Assembly (NCBI RefSeq): GCF_001652725.1
Contig: NZ_LWHJ01000011.1
Location: 186,001-250,000, forward strand
Length of the DNA stretch: 64,000 nucleotides
From: Pedobacter psychrophilus
GTDB lineage: Bacteria; Bacteroidota; Bacteroidia; Sphingobacteriales; Sphingobacteriaceae
Direction: 5' to 3'
Shown: positions 16,642-25,339 of the stretch, piece by piece
How the letters are laid out: every line of letters starts with the position of its first letter
Position numbering within the stretch: position 1 is the first letter of the stretch
Position numbers and translations under genes: made by a program
Notes under the pieces: generated by a model
Database searches by the model: none
Told to the model about the DNA's origin: nothing
What the model saw: the letters and a program-made list of their open reading frames with translations, nothing else

Positions 16642-17156
16642 GCATAAAATCTGACAAACAAACTTTGTTGCAATCCTTAAAATTCTATGAAGAATTTTTA
16701 AAGACAGTTAATGAGGATGTTTTTTTAACAACTCCGCCAATTGATGGTTGGGCTTATTCTGAAGTTTACTCGCACATTTTAGGTGCAAATTTGATGTCTT
16801 TTATTGCGCTGGAAAAATGCCTGAATAAAACTGCGGAAATTAAAACCAAGAAACCAGATTGGCGAGTAAGGTTGATTTTATTTTTAGGAAGATTCCCTCC
16901 AGGAAAATTAAAGGTACCAGATTCAGTTGCAGATTTAGTGAAAAAAATCACTAAAGAAGAAGCTAGCAATCAGCTAATAAGAATTAGAAAAAAGATAGAG
17001 GAATTAAACATTAATTTCAAAAACTTTGATGCTAATTATAAAATGAAACATCCTCGTTTAGGTTATTTAGATGCTAAAAATTGGCTCAGATTTATGGTGA
17101 TCCATACCAGACATCACGAAAAACAAATCAAGAGAATAGCAGAAAGTTTCGATTGA
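16638..17156 (+). CDS. DinB-like four-helix protein
   Basis: A 172-residue protein of the DinB/YfiT superfamily. EVYSHILGAN and VIHTRHHEKQ supply the three histidines that hold a metal in this fold. Members include thiol S-transferases, but for this subgroup the substrate is unknown. It is translationally coupled to its neighbours: the start overlaps the upstream stop by four bases, and the stop overlaps the downstream TTG start. Confidence 0.8.
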   Translation: MSIKSDKQTLLQSLKFYEEFLKTVNEDVFLTTPPIDGWAYSEVYSHILGANLMSFIALEKCLNKTAEIKTKKPDWRVRLILFLGRFPPGKLKVPDSVADLVKKITKEEASNQLIRIRKKIEELNINFKNFDANYKMKHPRLGYLDAKNWLRFMVIHTRHHEKQIKRIAESFD

Positions 17157-18304
17157 AAAAGTCGCTCATAATAATTGCTGTCGCACAATTTTTTTGCACT
17201 TCCTTATGGTTTGCGGGTAATGCCGTTATCAACGATTTAATAAGTACACTTCATTTACCTACTTCTTTTTTAACTGATTTAACCAGTATCGTTCAATTCG
17301 GGTTTATTACTGGAACTTTCCTTTTTGCCTTTTTCAGTATTTCAGATAAATTTTCGCCATCAAAAGTATTTGCATTTAGTGCTTTTTTTGCCGCCATTTT
17401 TAATTTAGGAATGGCTATCAATATCATTTCTGAAACTAATCTTTTAATATTTAGATTTTTTACTGGATTTTTCTTAGCCGGGATTTATCCCGTTGGGATG
17501 AAAATTGCTGCCGATTATGAAGAGAAAGGATTAGGAAAAGCGTTAGGTTTTTTAGTGGGAGCTTTGGTTTTAGGTACAGCTTTCCCACATTTATTAAAAA
17601 GCATTACAGCCCATTTTCCTTATCAAAATGTTATTTACGGAACTTCTACTTTAGCAATCATCGGCGGAAGCCTAATCTATTTTTTACCCGATGGACCGTT
17701 TAGAAAACCAAATCTAAATTTTAAACTCAACGCTATTTTTGAGGGATTTAAAAATAAAGAATTTAGAAAAGCAGCTTTTGGTTATTTCGGGCACATGTGG
17801 GAACTTTATGCTTTTTGGGCTTTTGTACCTATTATTTTATCTAAAAATAATGCGTTTTTAAATAGTCATCAAATTAGTATTTGGAGTTTTATCATCATTG
17901 CTGTGGGGAGTTTAGCTTGCATAATTAGTGGCTTACTATCACAAAAATACCAGACAAAAAAAATCGCTTTTATTGCTTTATCCTTGTCAGGAATTTGCTG
18001 TTTACTATCACCAATTTTTATCCAACAAAGTTTGTGGATATTCATTATTTTCATGATTTTCTGGGGAGTAATGGTTGTGGCAGATTCCCCCTTATTTTCA
18101 ACTTTAGTTGCTCAAAATGCACCTCAACAAAATAAAGGAACTGCGTTAACCATTGTAAATTGTATTGGTTTTTCGATTACTATTTTTAGCATTCAATTTT
18201 TGCAAATCATAGCTAAACATATAGATTTTCAATATTTATATATGTTTTTAGCAATTGGACCTTTTCTAGGATTATTAGCTTTGGGATATAAAAAACCTGC
18301 TTGA
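17153..18304 (+). CDS. Major facilitator superfamily transporter
   Basis: From TTG 17153 the protein has 383 residues and about 12 hydrophobic segments. This start gives the overlap TTGA with the upstream stop and begins just before the first membrane segment (KKSLIIIAVAQFF). A longer reading from 17081 would lie inside the DinB gene and adds only a non-hydrophobic tail. LWFAGNAVIND and GKALGFLVGALVLGTAFPHLL resemble predicted sugar or drug permeases of the MFS. No substrate can be named. It is the third gene of the YjjG-DinB-MFS unit. Confidence 0.82.
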   Translation: MKKSLIIIAVAQFFCTSLWFAGNAVINDLISTLHLPTSFLTDLTSIVQFGFITGTFLFAFFSISDKFSPSKVFAFSAFFAAIFNLGMAINIISETNLLIFRFFTGFFLAGIYPVGMKIAADYEEKGLGKALGFLVGALVLGTAFPHLLKSITAHFPYQNVIYGTSTLAIIGGSLIYFLPDGPFRKPNLNFKLNAIFEGFKNKEFRKAAFGYFGHMWELYAFWAFVPIILSKNNAFLNSHQISIWSFIIIAVGSLACIISGLLSQKYQTKKIAFIALSLSGICCLLSPIFIQQSLWIFIIFMIFWGVMVVADSPLFSTLVAQNAPQQNKGTALTIVNCIGFSITIFSIQFLQIIAKHIDFQYLYMFLAIGPFLGLLALGYKKPA

Positions 18305-18399
18305 AAGATTATTTGTGAACTGAGTTTTAGCTTTAAGCCTTCCGTTTTTAGCTTTTTGAATTTAAAGAAGTACATTTTATAATTACCTTTATCGCATAA

Positions 18400-19320
18400 A
18401 TGCAAGGACTAGTTACAAAATCTACAGGGAGTTGGTACACCGTTTTAGGCGATGATGAATCAAGGTACGAATGTAGAATAAAAGGAAAACTGCGCATGAA
18501 AGGTTTGGTCAGTACAAACCCAGTTGCAGTAGGAGATAGGGTGGATTTTGAATTAGAACCTGATCAGGAAACTGCGGTAATTTCTAAAGTTCATGACCGT
18601 AAAAACTACATCATCAGAAAATCAATCAACCTTTCTAAACAGGTTCAAATTATTGCCGCCAATTTAGATTTAGCCTGTTTGGTGGTAACTTTAGCATCTC
18701 CACGTACTTCTTTAGGTTTTATAGATCGGTTTTTGGTTACTGCCGAGGCTTATGGAGTGCCAGCAATTTTAATCTTTAATAAACTGGATTTATTCAGCAA
18801 AGAAGGCTTAGAGATTTTAGATAATTATTTCGATTTATATCAAAACATAGGCTATCCCTGCTATTCGGTTTCTGCAATAAAAGGGACAAATATTGAAACA
18901 TTAGAAATTGTAATTAAAGATAAAATATCTCTTTTTTCTGGTCATTCTGGAGTTGGGAAATCTAGTTTGATTAACCGATTAATCCCTGGAAAGGAATTGA
19001 GAACAGGAGAAATTTCTGACTGGAGCGATATGGGAAAACATACCACAACTTTTGCAGAGCTTTTCGAATTACCTTTTGGTGGAAAACTGATTGATACACC
19101 AGGAATTAGAGAATTAGGAATTGCAGACATAGAGAAGTATGAATTGGGACATTTTTTTCCAGAAATGCGGGCGATTATGAACAATTGTAAGTTTAATAAT
19201 TGTGTTCACATTAATGAGCCAGGTTGCGCAGTTTTACAGGCCTTAGAAAACGGAGACATAGAACCTACTCGTTACGATAGCTACCAAAGTATTTATTTTA
19301 ATAACGAAACAAGGGCATAA
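18400..19320 (+). CDS. rsgA: Ribosome small-subunit GTPase A
   Basis: A 306-residue circularly permuted GTPase that helps mature the 30S subunit. An OB-fold N-terminus is followed by the G4 motif NKLD (127-130), then the G1 loop GHSGVGKSS (181-189) and G3 DTPG (232-235). This permuted order identifies the family. The C-terminal zinc finger uses C263, C268, H270 and C276. All motifs are intact. It precedes the fatty-acid-like operon by 68 bp but is probably a separate unit. Confidence 0.96.
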   Translation: MQGLVTKSTGSWYTVLGDDESRYECRIKGKLRMKGLVSTNPVAVGDRVDFELEPDQETAVISKVHDRKNYIIRKSINLSKQVQIIAANLDLACLVVTLASPRTSLGFIDRFLVTAEAYGVPAILIFNKLDLFSKEGLEILDNYFDLYQNIGYPCYSVSAIKGTNIETLEIVIKDKISLFSGHSGVGKSSLINRLIPGKELRTGEISDWSDMGKHTTTFAELFELPFGGKLIDTPGIRELGIADIEKYELGHFFPEMRAIMNNCKFNNCVHINEPGCAVLQALENGDIEPTRYDSYQSIYFNNETRA

Positions 19321-19388
19321 ACCTTTTCTATCAAACCCAAAAAAATCAAAAAATCTACTATTTTTGGGATAATTAATAAATATTTCAA

Positions 19389-20111
19389 TTGAGTAAACCA
19401 AAAGTTTTAATTACCGGGGCAAGTAAAGGTTTGGGTTTGGCTATGGCTAAAGTTTTAAACAATGATTATTGCCTCATTTTACATGCTTCCAAAACAGAAA
19501 ACATTACTCAATTTAGAGAAGGAAATCATATCCTTGCTGCCGATTTATCCAATAACGAAGAACTTAAAGATTTCTGTAAAAAATTAAAATCCGAACACGG
19601 TGATGAGCTTTATGCTATTATCAATAATGCTGGAATTGCGTTAGATAAACCGCTTACTTTTCAACCAGAAAAGGAAATTGATAAAATGTTGGCGGTAAAT
19701 TTAAAAGCGCCAATCATGATTTCTAAAACGGCTTTCAAAATTTTTGGATTAAAAAATAAAGGAGTCATTATCAACGTGAGTTCTTGTGTTGCGGAAACGG
19801 GTAACGCCTTTCAATCTGTTTATGCAGCTACAAAAGCGGGTTTAATCGCTTTTTCAAAATCATTAGCTAAAGAAGCTGCGGCTTTAAACCAAGGTCATGA
19901 AATTAGAGTTTTGAGTATTTCCCCAGGTTTTATAGCAACACCCATGACATATGCTATACCAGAATCTGAAAAAGAAAAATATTTAAAAATGATACCCGCA
20001 CAGAGATTTGGCAAAGCCGATGAAATAGCTGAAACCGTTGCTTTTTTATTGTCAGAAAAAGCGGCGTACATCAACGGAAGTAATATTGATATTAACGGAG
20101 GTTTGTTTTAA
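19389..20111 (+). CDS. SDR beta-ketoacyl-ACP reductase-like (FabG-like)
   Basis: A 240-residue short-chain dehydrogenase from TTG 19389. It has TGASKGLG for NADPH, NNAG, a serine in NVSSCVAE and the catalytic YAATK, so it should be active. The C-terminal PGFIATPMT and NIDINGGLF are FabG-like. It opens a tight run: the next gene starts at the base after its stop, followed by ACP, ketosynthase and enoyl reductase genes. Its expected role is reducing the 3-keto group of an acyl-ACP made by this dedicated system. Confidence 0.85.
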   Translation: MSKPKVLITGASKGLGLAMAKVLNNDYCLILHASKTENITQFREGNHILAADLSNNEELKDFCKKLKSEHGDELYAIINNAGIALDKPLTFQPEKEIDKMLAVNLKAPIMISKTAFKIFGLKNKGVIINVSSCVAETGNAFQSVYAATKAGLIAFSKSLAKEAAALNQGHEIRVLSISPGFIATPMTYAIPESEKEKYLKMIPAQRFGKADEIAETVAFLLSEKAAYINGSNIDINGGLF

Positions 20112-20663
20112 ATGGAAAATTTAGTTGGAACTCCGCCAGAGCAAATGCTTTTGCATGGTTCAACAAAACGTTTGTTGGATAACTATCACTGGCATCAACC
20201 TAAAGTTGGGATTATTGCCAGCTATACTCCAAAAACAAGAGATGTTGAAGATCATTTTGGTTTGTTTAGGGGCGTTGATCAAATTGAGGCTTTTGCCCAG
20301 GCAACCATTGTATCTTGCGCTACTTTTTTAGAATGTCAAAAAAATAATTTAACTCCACTTCAATTAAAGGATAAATTTATACCAGCTTTTATAAGTGTTG
20401 GAAATGTTAATTTTCACGATTATCTGCAAGAAGGAGAAACGTTTATCAGCATCGGAAAAATTAAGTTTTATAAGTTTAGGCAAATGGTTGCCGATGGTAG
20501 AATTTATAAAGTACCTAAAGGCTTAGATTTAAATGAATATTTTAAGAATTTTGATGAATCAAAATTAGAAAATTACGCTTTAAGCGATGATTTCATATTG
20601 GTTGCAGAATTATTTGATATTATAGGGAGAGCATTAAAAAAAGAGATTTTTAATAAATTATAA
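20112..20663 (+). CDS. FabZ-like hot-dog 3-hydroxyacyl-ACP dehydratase
   Basis: A 183-residue protein with a hot-dog-like core. DVEDHFGLFRGVDQIEAFAQATIVS parallels the FabZ segment that carries the catalytic histidine (DHF) and the central helix with its acidic residue (here E in QIEAFAQA). The FPGxPVMPG turn of classical FabZ is shortened. The C-terminal 50 residues extend beyond the FabZ length. The dehydratase role is inferred from this motif and the flanking FabG-, ACP- and FabF-like genes. The stop overlaps the ACP start in TAATG. Confidence 0.68.
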   Translation: MENLVGTPPEQMLLHGSTKRLLDNYHWHQPKVGIIASYTPKTRDVEDHFGLFRGVDQIEAFAQATIVSCATFLECQKNNLTPLQLKDKFIPAFISVGNVNFHDYLQEGETFISIGKIKFYKFRQMVADGRIYKVPKGLDLNEYFKNFDESKLENYALSDDFILVAELFDIIGRALKKEIFNKL

Positions 20664-20923
20664 TGGAAAGACAAGAAATAATAGAGGGTTTAGTGGAGAT
20701 ATTAAAAACCATTAGAACTATTGATCAAGAAAAACTAAAAAGCGTTACTGAAGAGACAGATTTTATTGCCGATTTAGGAACACCATCAACAGAATTGATT
20801 AACATCGCCGCCAAAGCAGAACAAAAATTTGATGTTGAATTTGATGATGATGATATTGATGATCTTGGCTCAAAAGTTAAAGATATTGTTGATTTAATTA
20901 TCAGAACCAAAGAAAAAGGTTAA
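20663..20923 (+). CDS. Acyl carrier protein, dedicated
   Basis: An 86-residue acidic four-helix protein. DLGTPSTELINIAAKAEQKF is the helix II region, with S42 as the predicted phosphopantetheine site. The usual DSL reads PST, so the aspartate before the serine is replaced by proline. This may restrict it to a dedicated transferase, and an AcpS-like gene follows in the same operon. The stretch DDDDIDD is a strongly acidic recognition helix. It is separate from the housekeeping ACP, which is not in this window. Confidence 0.85.
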   Translation: MERQEIIEGLVEILKTIRTIDQEKLKSVTEETDFIADLGTPSTELINIAAKAEQKFDVEFDDDDIDDLGSKVKDIVDLIIRTKEKG

Positions 20924-22276
20924 ATGGAAATTAAGGGTAGAAAAGTAGCTGTTGTTGGTATGGGAGGGGTTTTTCCTACCTGTGCTAATTTAGAAGAGTT
21001 TTCTGAAAAGCTTTTTTCTAATAAAAGTTTGATCAGGGAATGGGATAAGGCTTTGGAGCAGGATAAAAAAATTCGTTCAAAAGTTTCTGGTTTTGTAACT
21101 GAAAAGGAGATGAATATTGAGCCAGTTTATTCTACACTTTTAGAAAATTACCCAGAAGTTTTTATTGATTTATTAAATCGCATTCCTGATTCTAATCTTT
21201 CTACCGCAGATATTGGGAGCATTTGGGCCATGTTAGCTTCTTTAGATGCTGTAAAAATGGCCGGTTGGTCAAACAATGAGACGCAATCAGAAGGCACTGG
21301 TGTAGTGGTAGGTTCTGGAGGTGCAGGACATGAAATTTTGCGTCATGCTTGGCATAATTTTTTTGAGCTTGATAAAAAAAGTCGTTCTGTAGGATCTCAT
21401 ACAGTAGATCGAGCAATGGTTTATAGAGATGCTGCAAACGTTTCTTGTTTAATAAAAAACCGTGGAGTTTGCGAGTCAATTGGTTCTGCTTGTGCAACAG
21501 GTTTAGGAAACATTGGTTATGCTTATCGCCTGATAAAATTTGGTTTGCAGGATAGAGTAGTTGCCGGGGGTGTTGAAGGTACTTCTTTAGAAACTTTTGT
21601 GGGTTTTGATGCAATGCAGGTTTTAAGCAGAGGGTTTTCACCCGAAGAAAGTTCAAGACCTTTTGATAAGGATAGAAATGGCTTCGTTTGTTCTTTCGGA
21701 GCAGGCATTGTTTGTTTAGAAGAATATGAAATGGCTAAGGCCAGAGGAGCAAATATTTTAGCCGTTATTGATAATTACCATAATAATTCTGATGGAGATG
21801 GGGATATGTTTTATCCTTCATTTAATGGTCAGCAACGTTTGTGGAAAGGTTTGTTAGGCGAAACTGGAACAAAACCTGATGTTGTAAAAGCTCATGGTAC
21901 ATCAACTCCAGCTGGCGATGCCATCGAATTATTGAGTATAGTAGATTGTTTAGGAAGTAAAGATTATCATATTTCTGCGCCCAAATCACAATTTGGTCAC
22001 ATGTTGGGTGCGGCTGGAGCTGTGGAATTTATTACAGCTATTTTAATGCTTCAAAAACAAAAGGTTTTACCTTGTTTAAATGCTAACCATTTAAATCTAG
22101 AACAAGAAAACTTTCAAAAAACCGATAAATGGCAAGGACCAACATCGCCTTTGGCAGATTTTAGAGATATTTTGCCTCAACAAAGTTTTGAGAAAGAAAT
22201 CAATTATATTACTTGTTTAAACTATGGTTTTGGTGGTACTAATAGTGCCATTTTAATTTCAAAAGATAATTCATGA
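20924..22276 (+). CDS. Beta-ketoacyl-ACP synthase (FabF/KAS II-like)
   Basis: A 450-residue condensing enzyme with the thiolase fold. The nucleophile is C190 in GSACATG, with H324 in KAHGTS, K354 and H359 in SQFGHMLGAAGA, which completes the Cys-His-His set. It is longer than typical FabF, with an N-terminal insertion (residues 40-95) and a large loop after SRPFDKDRNGF. It should condense malonyl-ACP with an acyl chain on the neighbouring ACP. No malonyl transferase or acyl-loading enzyme is in the cluster, so these must come from primary metabolism. Confidence 0.9.
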   Translation: MEIKGRKVAVVGMGGVFPTCANLEEFSEKLFSNKSLIREWDKALEQDKKIRSKVSGFVTEKEMNIEPVYSTLLENYPEVFIDLLNRIPDSNLSTADIGSIWAMLASLDAVKMAGWSNNETQSEGTGVVVGSGGAGHEILRHAWHNFFELDKKSRSVGSHTVDRAMVYRDAANVSCLIKNRGVCESIGSACATGLGNIGYAYRLIKFGLQDRVVAGGVEGTSLETFVGFDAMQVLSRGFSPEESSRPFDKDRNGFVCSFGAGIVCLEEYEMAKARGANILAVIDNYHNNSDGDGDMFYPSFNGQQRLWKGLLGETGTKPDVVKAHGTSTPAGDAIELLSIVDCLGSKDYHISAPKSQFGHMLGAAGAVEFITAILMLQKQKVLPCLNANHLNLEQENFQKTDKWQGPTSPLADFRDILPQQSFEKEINYITCLNYGFGGTNSAILISKDNS

Positions 22277-23085
22277 TCAATAATCAGTATAAAGTTGCAG
22301 TAGTTTTTGGCGTTAGAAATGATAGTTCTATTGGTTTTCAAGTTGCCATAAAATTGCATCAATCAGGCTGTAAAGTAGTTTTGAATTATGTTGATGACAC
22401 TAAAGAAGATGTAATTTTTTTGATTGAGCAAAACGGTATGGACAGTACTTTTGCCGCAAATGTTGACGTTAGAAACGAGGAAGAAATTAAAAGTTTTTTG
22501 TCAAATATTCATGAAAATTTAGGTGCGATTGATTATATTTTACATGGTGTAGCTTTTGGCAGCCAAAATGTAATGTGCTATTCTTTACCCGGAAATTTAG
22601 AAAAAACACCTTCCTATATTGATATTCCTTTTGAGGATTTAATGGATTCTTTTAATATTAGTGCTTATTCTTTATTGAGGATTTGCAGGGTTGCCGAGCC
22701 TTTTTTTGCTAAAAATGCTTCCGTTTTAACTTTGACTTACAACGCTTCACAAAGAGTTTTTCCAGGTTATGCTGGGATGTCTATTAATAAGGCGGCTTTA
22801 GAAAATATCATGCTTTATTTGGCGAGTTATTTTAGAAAAAGTGGTGTAAGAATAAATGCAATTTCTGCCGGTTTAGTAATGACGACATCTGCTGGTGGTA
22901 TTAATGGGGTTAGAAAATTGAGGAAGTTGGGTAAAATCACCGCTCCATTAGGAAACATAACTGCCGCTGATGTTGCAGATACTGCCATTTATTACTTCTC
23001 TGATTTATCTAAAAAGGTAACGGGAAATATCCATTTTGTTGATGGAGGTTTTAACATTATGGGAGTTGCTGTAGATGAAGAATGA
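22273..23085 (+). CDS. Enoyl-ACP reductase-like SDR (FabI-like)
   Basis: A 270-residue short-chain dehydrogenase. GVRNDSSIGFQVA is the FabI-type nucleotide loop, and the active site has the FabI spacing Y-x6-K in YAGMSINK, rather than the YxxxK of FabG. LHGVAFGS and the C-terminal NIHFVDGGFNIMG also fit FabI. It should reduce the 2,3 double bond after the dehydratase, completing a full elongation cycle. It overlaps the ketosynthase gene by four bases and the next gene by 11. Confidence 0.82.
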   Translation: MINNQYKVAVVFGVRNDSSIGFQVAIKLHQSGCKVVLNYVDDTKEDVIFLIEQNGMDSTFAANVDVRNEEEIKSFLSNIHENLGAIDYILHGVAFGSQNVMCYSLPGNLEKTPSYIDIPFEDLMDSFNISAYSLLRICRVAEPFFAKNASVLTLTYNASQRVFPGYAGMSINKAALENIMLYLASYFRKSGVRINAISAGLVMTTSAGGINGVRKLRKLGKITAPLGNITAADVADTAIYYFSDLSKKVTGNIHFVDGGFNIMGVAVDEE

Positions 23086-23479
23086 TTTTGATAAAGACAT
23101 TGGAAATTTAGTGATAAGCAAAGATTTTGCTGTTGGCAACGATGTTGTTTTTCTCCCTGATTTTAAAGCTTCCTTTAACCCGTTATTCAAAAATAAAATT
23201 TTTACTACGGAAGAAGTTGCCTATTGTGAGCAATTTGAAAATCCTATGCTAAGATATGCTTCTACTTGGGCATCAAAAGAAGCAGTTTATAAAGCCATTA
23301 AACAAATTATTCCAAGCCCTATTTCCTTTAAAAAGATAGAAATATCTCGCTCTAAAGTTGCTGGAATACCAACTATTAAACTCCCAGATTTATATAATAA
23401 ATTCAATTTTAGTTTAAGTATAAGCCATGATGGAGATTATGTTTGGGCTTTTGTGATTCTCAAAATTGAAGATAAATAA
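23075..23479 (+). CDS. AcpS-type 4'-phosphopantetheinyl transferase
   Basis: A 134-residue protein of the AcpS fold. VGNDVVFLPDF supplies the N-terminal acidic magnesium ligand, WASKEAVYKAI holds the conserved glutamate and lysine, and FSLSISHDGDYVWAFVIL is the C-terminal strand pair. It transfers phosphopantetheine from CoA to an ACP serine. Its place just behind a variant ACP gene suggests a dedicated pair. It ends the biosynthetic half of the cluster; a 68-bp gap with a hairpin separates it from the toxin-antitoxin pair. Confidence 0.8.
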   Translation: MKNDFDKDIGNLVISKDFAVGNDVVFLPDFKASFNPLFKNKIFTTEEVAYCEQFENPMLRYASTWASKEAVYKAIKQIIPSPISFKKIEISRSKVAGIPTIKLPDLYNKFNFSLSISHDGDYVWAFVILKIEDK

Positions 23480-23508
23480 TTAGTATATAATTTGTTTATC
23501 CAAAACAA

Positions 23509-23529
23509 ATGTCTTAATTTTATAGACAT
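23509..23529. promoter_or_regulatory. Candidate operator upstream of the Xre antitoxin
   Basis: ATGTCT and AGACAT form an inverted repeat nine bases apart, with a further AGTCT just downstream, 19 bp before the antitoxin start. Antitoxins of this class normally bind such repeats to control their own operon. Function is inferred from position. Confidence 0.45.
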
Positions 23530-23547
23530 AAGTCTAATTAGATAATT

Positions 23548-24048
23548 ATGTCAGCTACAAACAAAAGCAAACCCTATAAAATAGATCAAGAAATAACTTC
23601 TTTTGTAAGTGAGCCTCAGGTAATGTATTATCAGGCAAAGCCAAAAAGCATAAGTTATTCAGAGTTTTTGGATGATAAAATGATGATCATTTCTGCTATT
23701 AGGGCTGGCATTCCATATTCTTTATTTGATGTAATTCAAGAGCAATCTCCTTTTACCGAGACAGATTGGGCAGATTTTCTGGATATTTCTACTAAATCTT
23801 TACAGCGTTATAAAATCGCTCCTTCTCATCATTTTAAATCAATCCATTCAGAAAAAATAATTGAAATGGCAGAGGTTACTAAAGCAGGTTTAGATTTTTT
23901 TGAGGATATGGAAAAGCTTAAACTATGGCTAAATACGCCTAATTATGGTTTGGCAAGTTTAAAGCCTATAGAGCTTTTAAAAGATTCTTACGGTAAAGAA
24001 TTGGTGTTAACAGCACTAAGCAATATGAATCAAGGGATTTTTATTTAA
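23548..24048 (+). CDS. Xre/MbcA/ParS-type antitoxin of a RES-Xre pair
   Basis: A 166-residue protein. An N-terminal helical DNA-binding region (SLFDVIQEQSPFTETDWADFLDISTKSLQRYK) is followed by the C-terminal DUF2384 domain (LKLWLNTPNYGLASLKPIELLKDSYGKELVLTALSNM), which contacts the toxin. The stop overlaps the toxin start in TAATG, the usual coupling. It should neutralise the RES toxin and repress the operon. The pair sits inside a lipid-type gene cluster, between the AcpS-like gene and the hydrolase gene. Confidence 0.87.
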   Translation: MSATNKSKPYKIDQEITSFVSEPQVMYYQAKPKSISYSEFLDDKMMIISAIRAGIPYSLFDVIQEQSPFTETDWADFLDISTKSLQRYKIAPSHHFKSIHSEKIIEMAEVTKAGLDFFEDMEKLKLWLNTPNYGLASLKPIELLKDSYGKELVLTALSNMNQGIFI

Positions 24049-24506
24049 TGGAAGTTTTTAGGCTTACAAGAGAAAGGTATTCCGACTCACTTTCTGGGAA
24101 AGGCTCTTCTATTAAAGGCGCAAGATGGAATTCGGTGGGTGTAGAATTGATTTACACTGCAGGTAACCGTTCTTTAGCTATGGCAGAAGTTGCCGTTTAC
24201 TTAACTTTAGCGACGTTACCATCTGATTTTATGATGCTGACTATAGAGATTCCGGATTCTATATCTATTAAGGAGGTTTATTCAGAAGAGTTGCCTTTAA
24301 ATTGGAATCTTTTTCCTCATCCATCGGCAACTCAAAAATTTGGAAATGAATTTGTTAACGAGGGTAAATATTGTGTTTTAAAAATACCATCTGTAGTAAC
24401 CAAAGGCGATTTCAATTTTTTGATTAATCCCTATCATAAAGATTTTAAGATAATAAAGATCTCTAAAAAAGAAAAGTTTCCTTTTGATAAACGTATTTTC
24501 AAATAG
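24048..24506 (+). CDS. RES-domain NAD-degrading toxin
   Basis: A 152-residue RES-domain protein. GARWNSVGVELIYTAGNRSLAMAEV holds the conserved arginine (R26), tyrosine (Y36) and glutamate (E47) of the ADP-ribosyltransferase-like pocket. Characterised RES toxins of RES-Xre pairs deplete cellular NAD. The domain is full length and shows no frameshift, so the module looks functional. It is followed after five bases by a hydrolase gene of the surrounding cluster, so read-through is likely. Confidence 0.88.
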   Translation: MEVFRLTRERYSDSLSGKGSSIKGARWNSVGVELIYTAGNRSLAMAEVAVYLTLATLPSDFMMLTIEIPDSISIKEVYSEELPLNWNLFPHPSATQKFGNEFVNEGKYCVLKIPSVVTKGDFNFLINPYHKDFKIIKISKKEKFPFDKRIFK

Positions 24507-24511
24507 AATTA

Positions 24512-25339
24512 ATGATAGATTATATTTTTGAAAATGAGTTAGTTAAACTCCATTGCTACCAATTTGGAAAAGGTAAAAAGGCAATGCTTTGTTTTCATGG
24601 TTATGGGATGCATGGTAAACAATTTAAAGTTTTAAAGGAAACTTTAGGAGATAAATACACCTTTTATGGTTTCGATTTATTTTTTCATAAAGAAACCAAA
24701 TTGATTGATCAAAGCGTAGAAAAAGTAAAAAAAGGAATAACAAAAAGAGAATTGAGCGAGCTTTTTCTCGCTTTTTGCGATTCCAAATCAATAGATAAAT
24801 TTTCAGTTATATCTTATTCTATGGGTTCGTTTTATGCAACTGCTTTGGTAGAAGAAGTTCCTGATAGAATTGAAAAATTTATTACGGCCGCACCATCAAG
24901 TTTAAATCCGGGTAGAGTAGTGAATTTTTTAAGTACAAATAGTATTGGGAATAAAATCTTAGAAAGATTAGCTTTAAGCGATAATGGAATGTTAAGGTTA
25001 CTTTCATCATTAAAAAGAAGTAAAATCATAGATGAGAAGGCTTATGAGATATTACACCGGGAAATTGCAACGCCAGAATTAAGGTTCAGTTTTTATGCAT
25101 GTACTTCTTATTTAAGATTTTTAAAGCTAAATCCACAAAAATTTATTCAACAGCTTAATCATTATCATATAGAAAGTATTTTTATTTTTGGAAAGAGGGA
25201 TAAAAGTTATCCAGTAAAAATCGGGAGAAATATAATTCCTCAAATAAGTAATAGCAAGCAATTAATTATTGATGAAAACCATGATATGATTAATCAGAAT
25301 TTTGCTAAACATTTATCAATTTGTTTGAATGATCATTAA
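24512..25339 (+). CDS. Alpha/beta hydrolase of the lipid cluster
   Basis: A 275-residue alpha/beta hydrolase. The nucleophile lies in SYSMGSF, the acid in FGKRDKSYP and the histidine in DENHDMI, so the triad is present. The cap region is helical and rich in leucine. The oxyanion segment is FHGYGMHG. As a neighbour of an acyl-ACP synthase system and a PlsC homologue it could be a thioesterase or acyl transfer enzyme; no specific reaction can be assigned. It overlaps the PlsC-like gene by 11 bp, supporting co-translation. Confidence 0.75.
   Translation: MIDYIFENELVKLHCYQFGKGKKAMLCFHGYGMHGKQFKVLKETLGDKYTFYGFDLFFHKETKLIDQSVEKVKKGITKRELSELFLAFCDSKSIDKFSVISYSMGSFYATALVEEVPDRIEKFITAAPSSLNPGRVVNFLSTNSIGNKILERLALSDNGMLRLLSSLKRSKIIDEKAYEILHREIATPELRFSFYACTSYLRFLKLNPQKFIQQLNHYHIESIFIFGKRDKSYPVKIGRNIIPQISNSKQLIIDENHDMINQNFAKHLSICLNDH

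Noticed and set aside
17081-17152. Upstream extension of the MFS transporter
   Set aside because: It lies wholly inside the DinB-like gene and adds a polar tail, whereas the TTG at 17153 overlaps the upstream stop as in the neighbouring gene pair.
21201-21656. 151-codon reverse frame inside the ketosynthase gene
   Set aside because: It overlaps the ketosynthase active-site region, and its composition (H, Q, L rich) is typical of a shadow frame.
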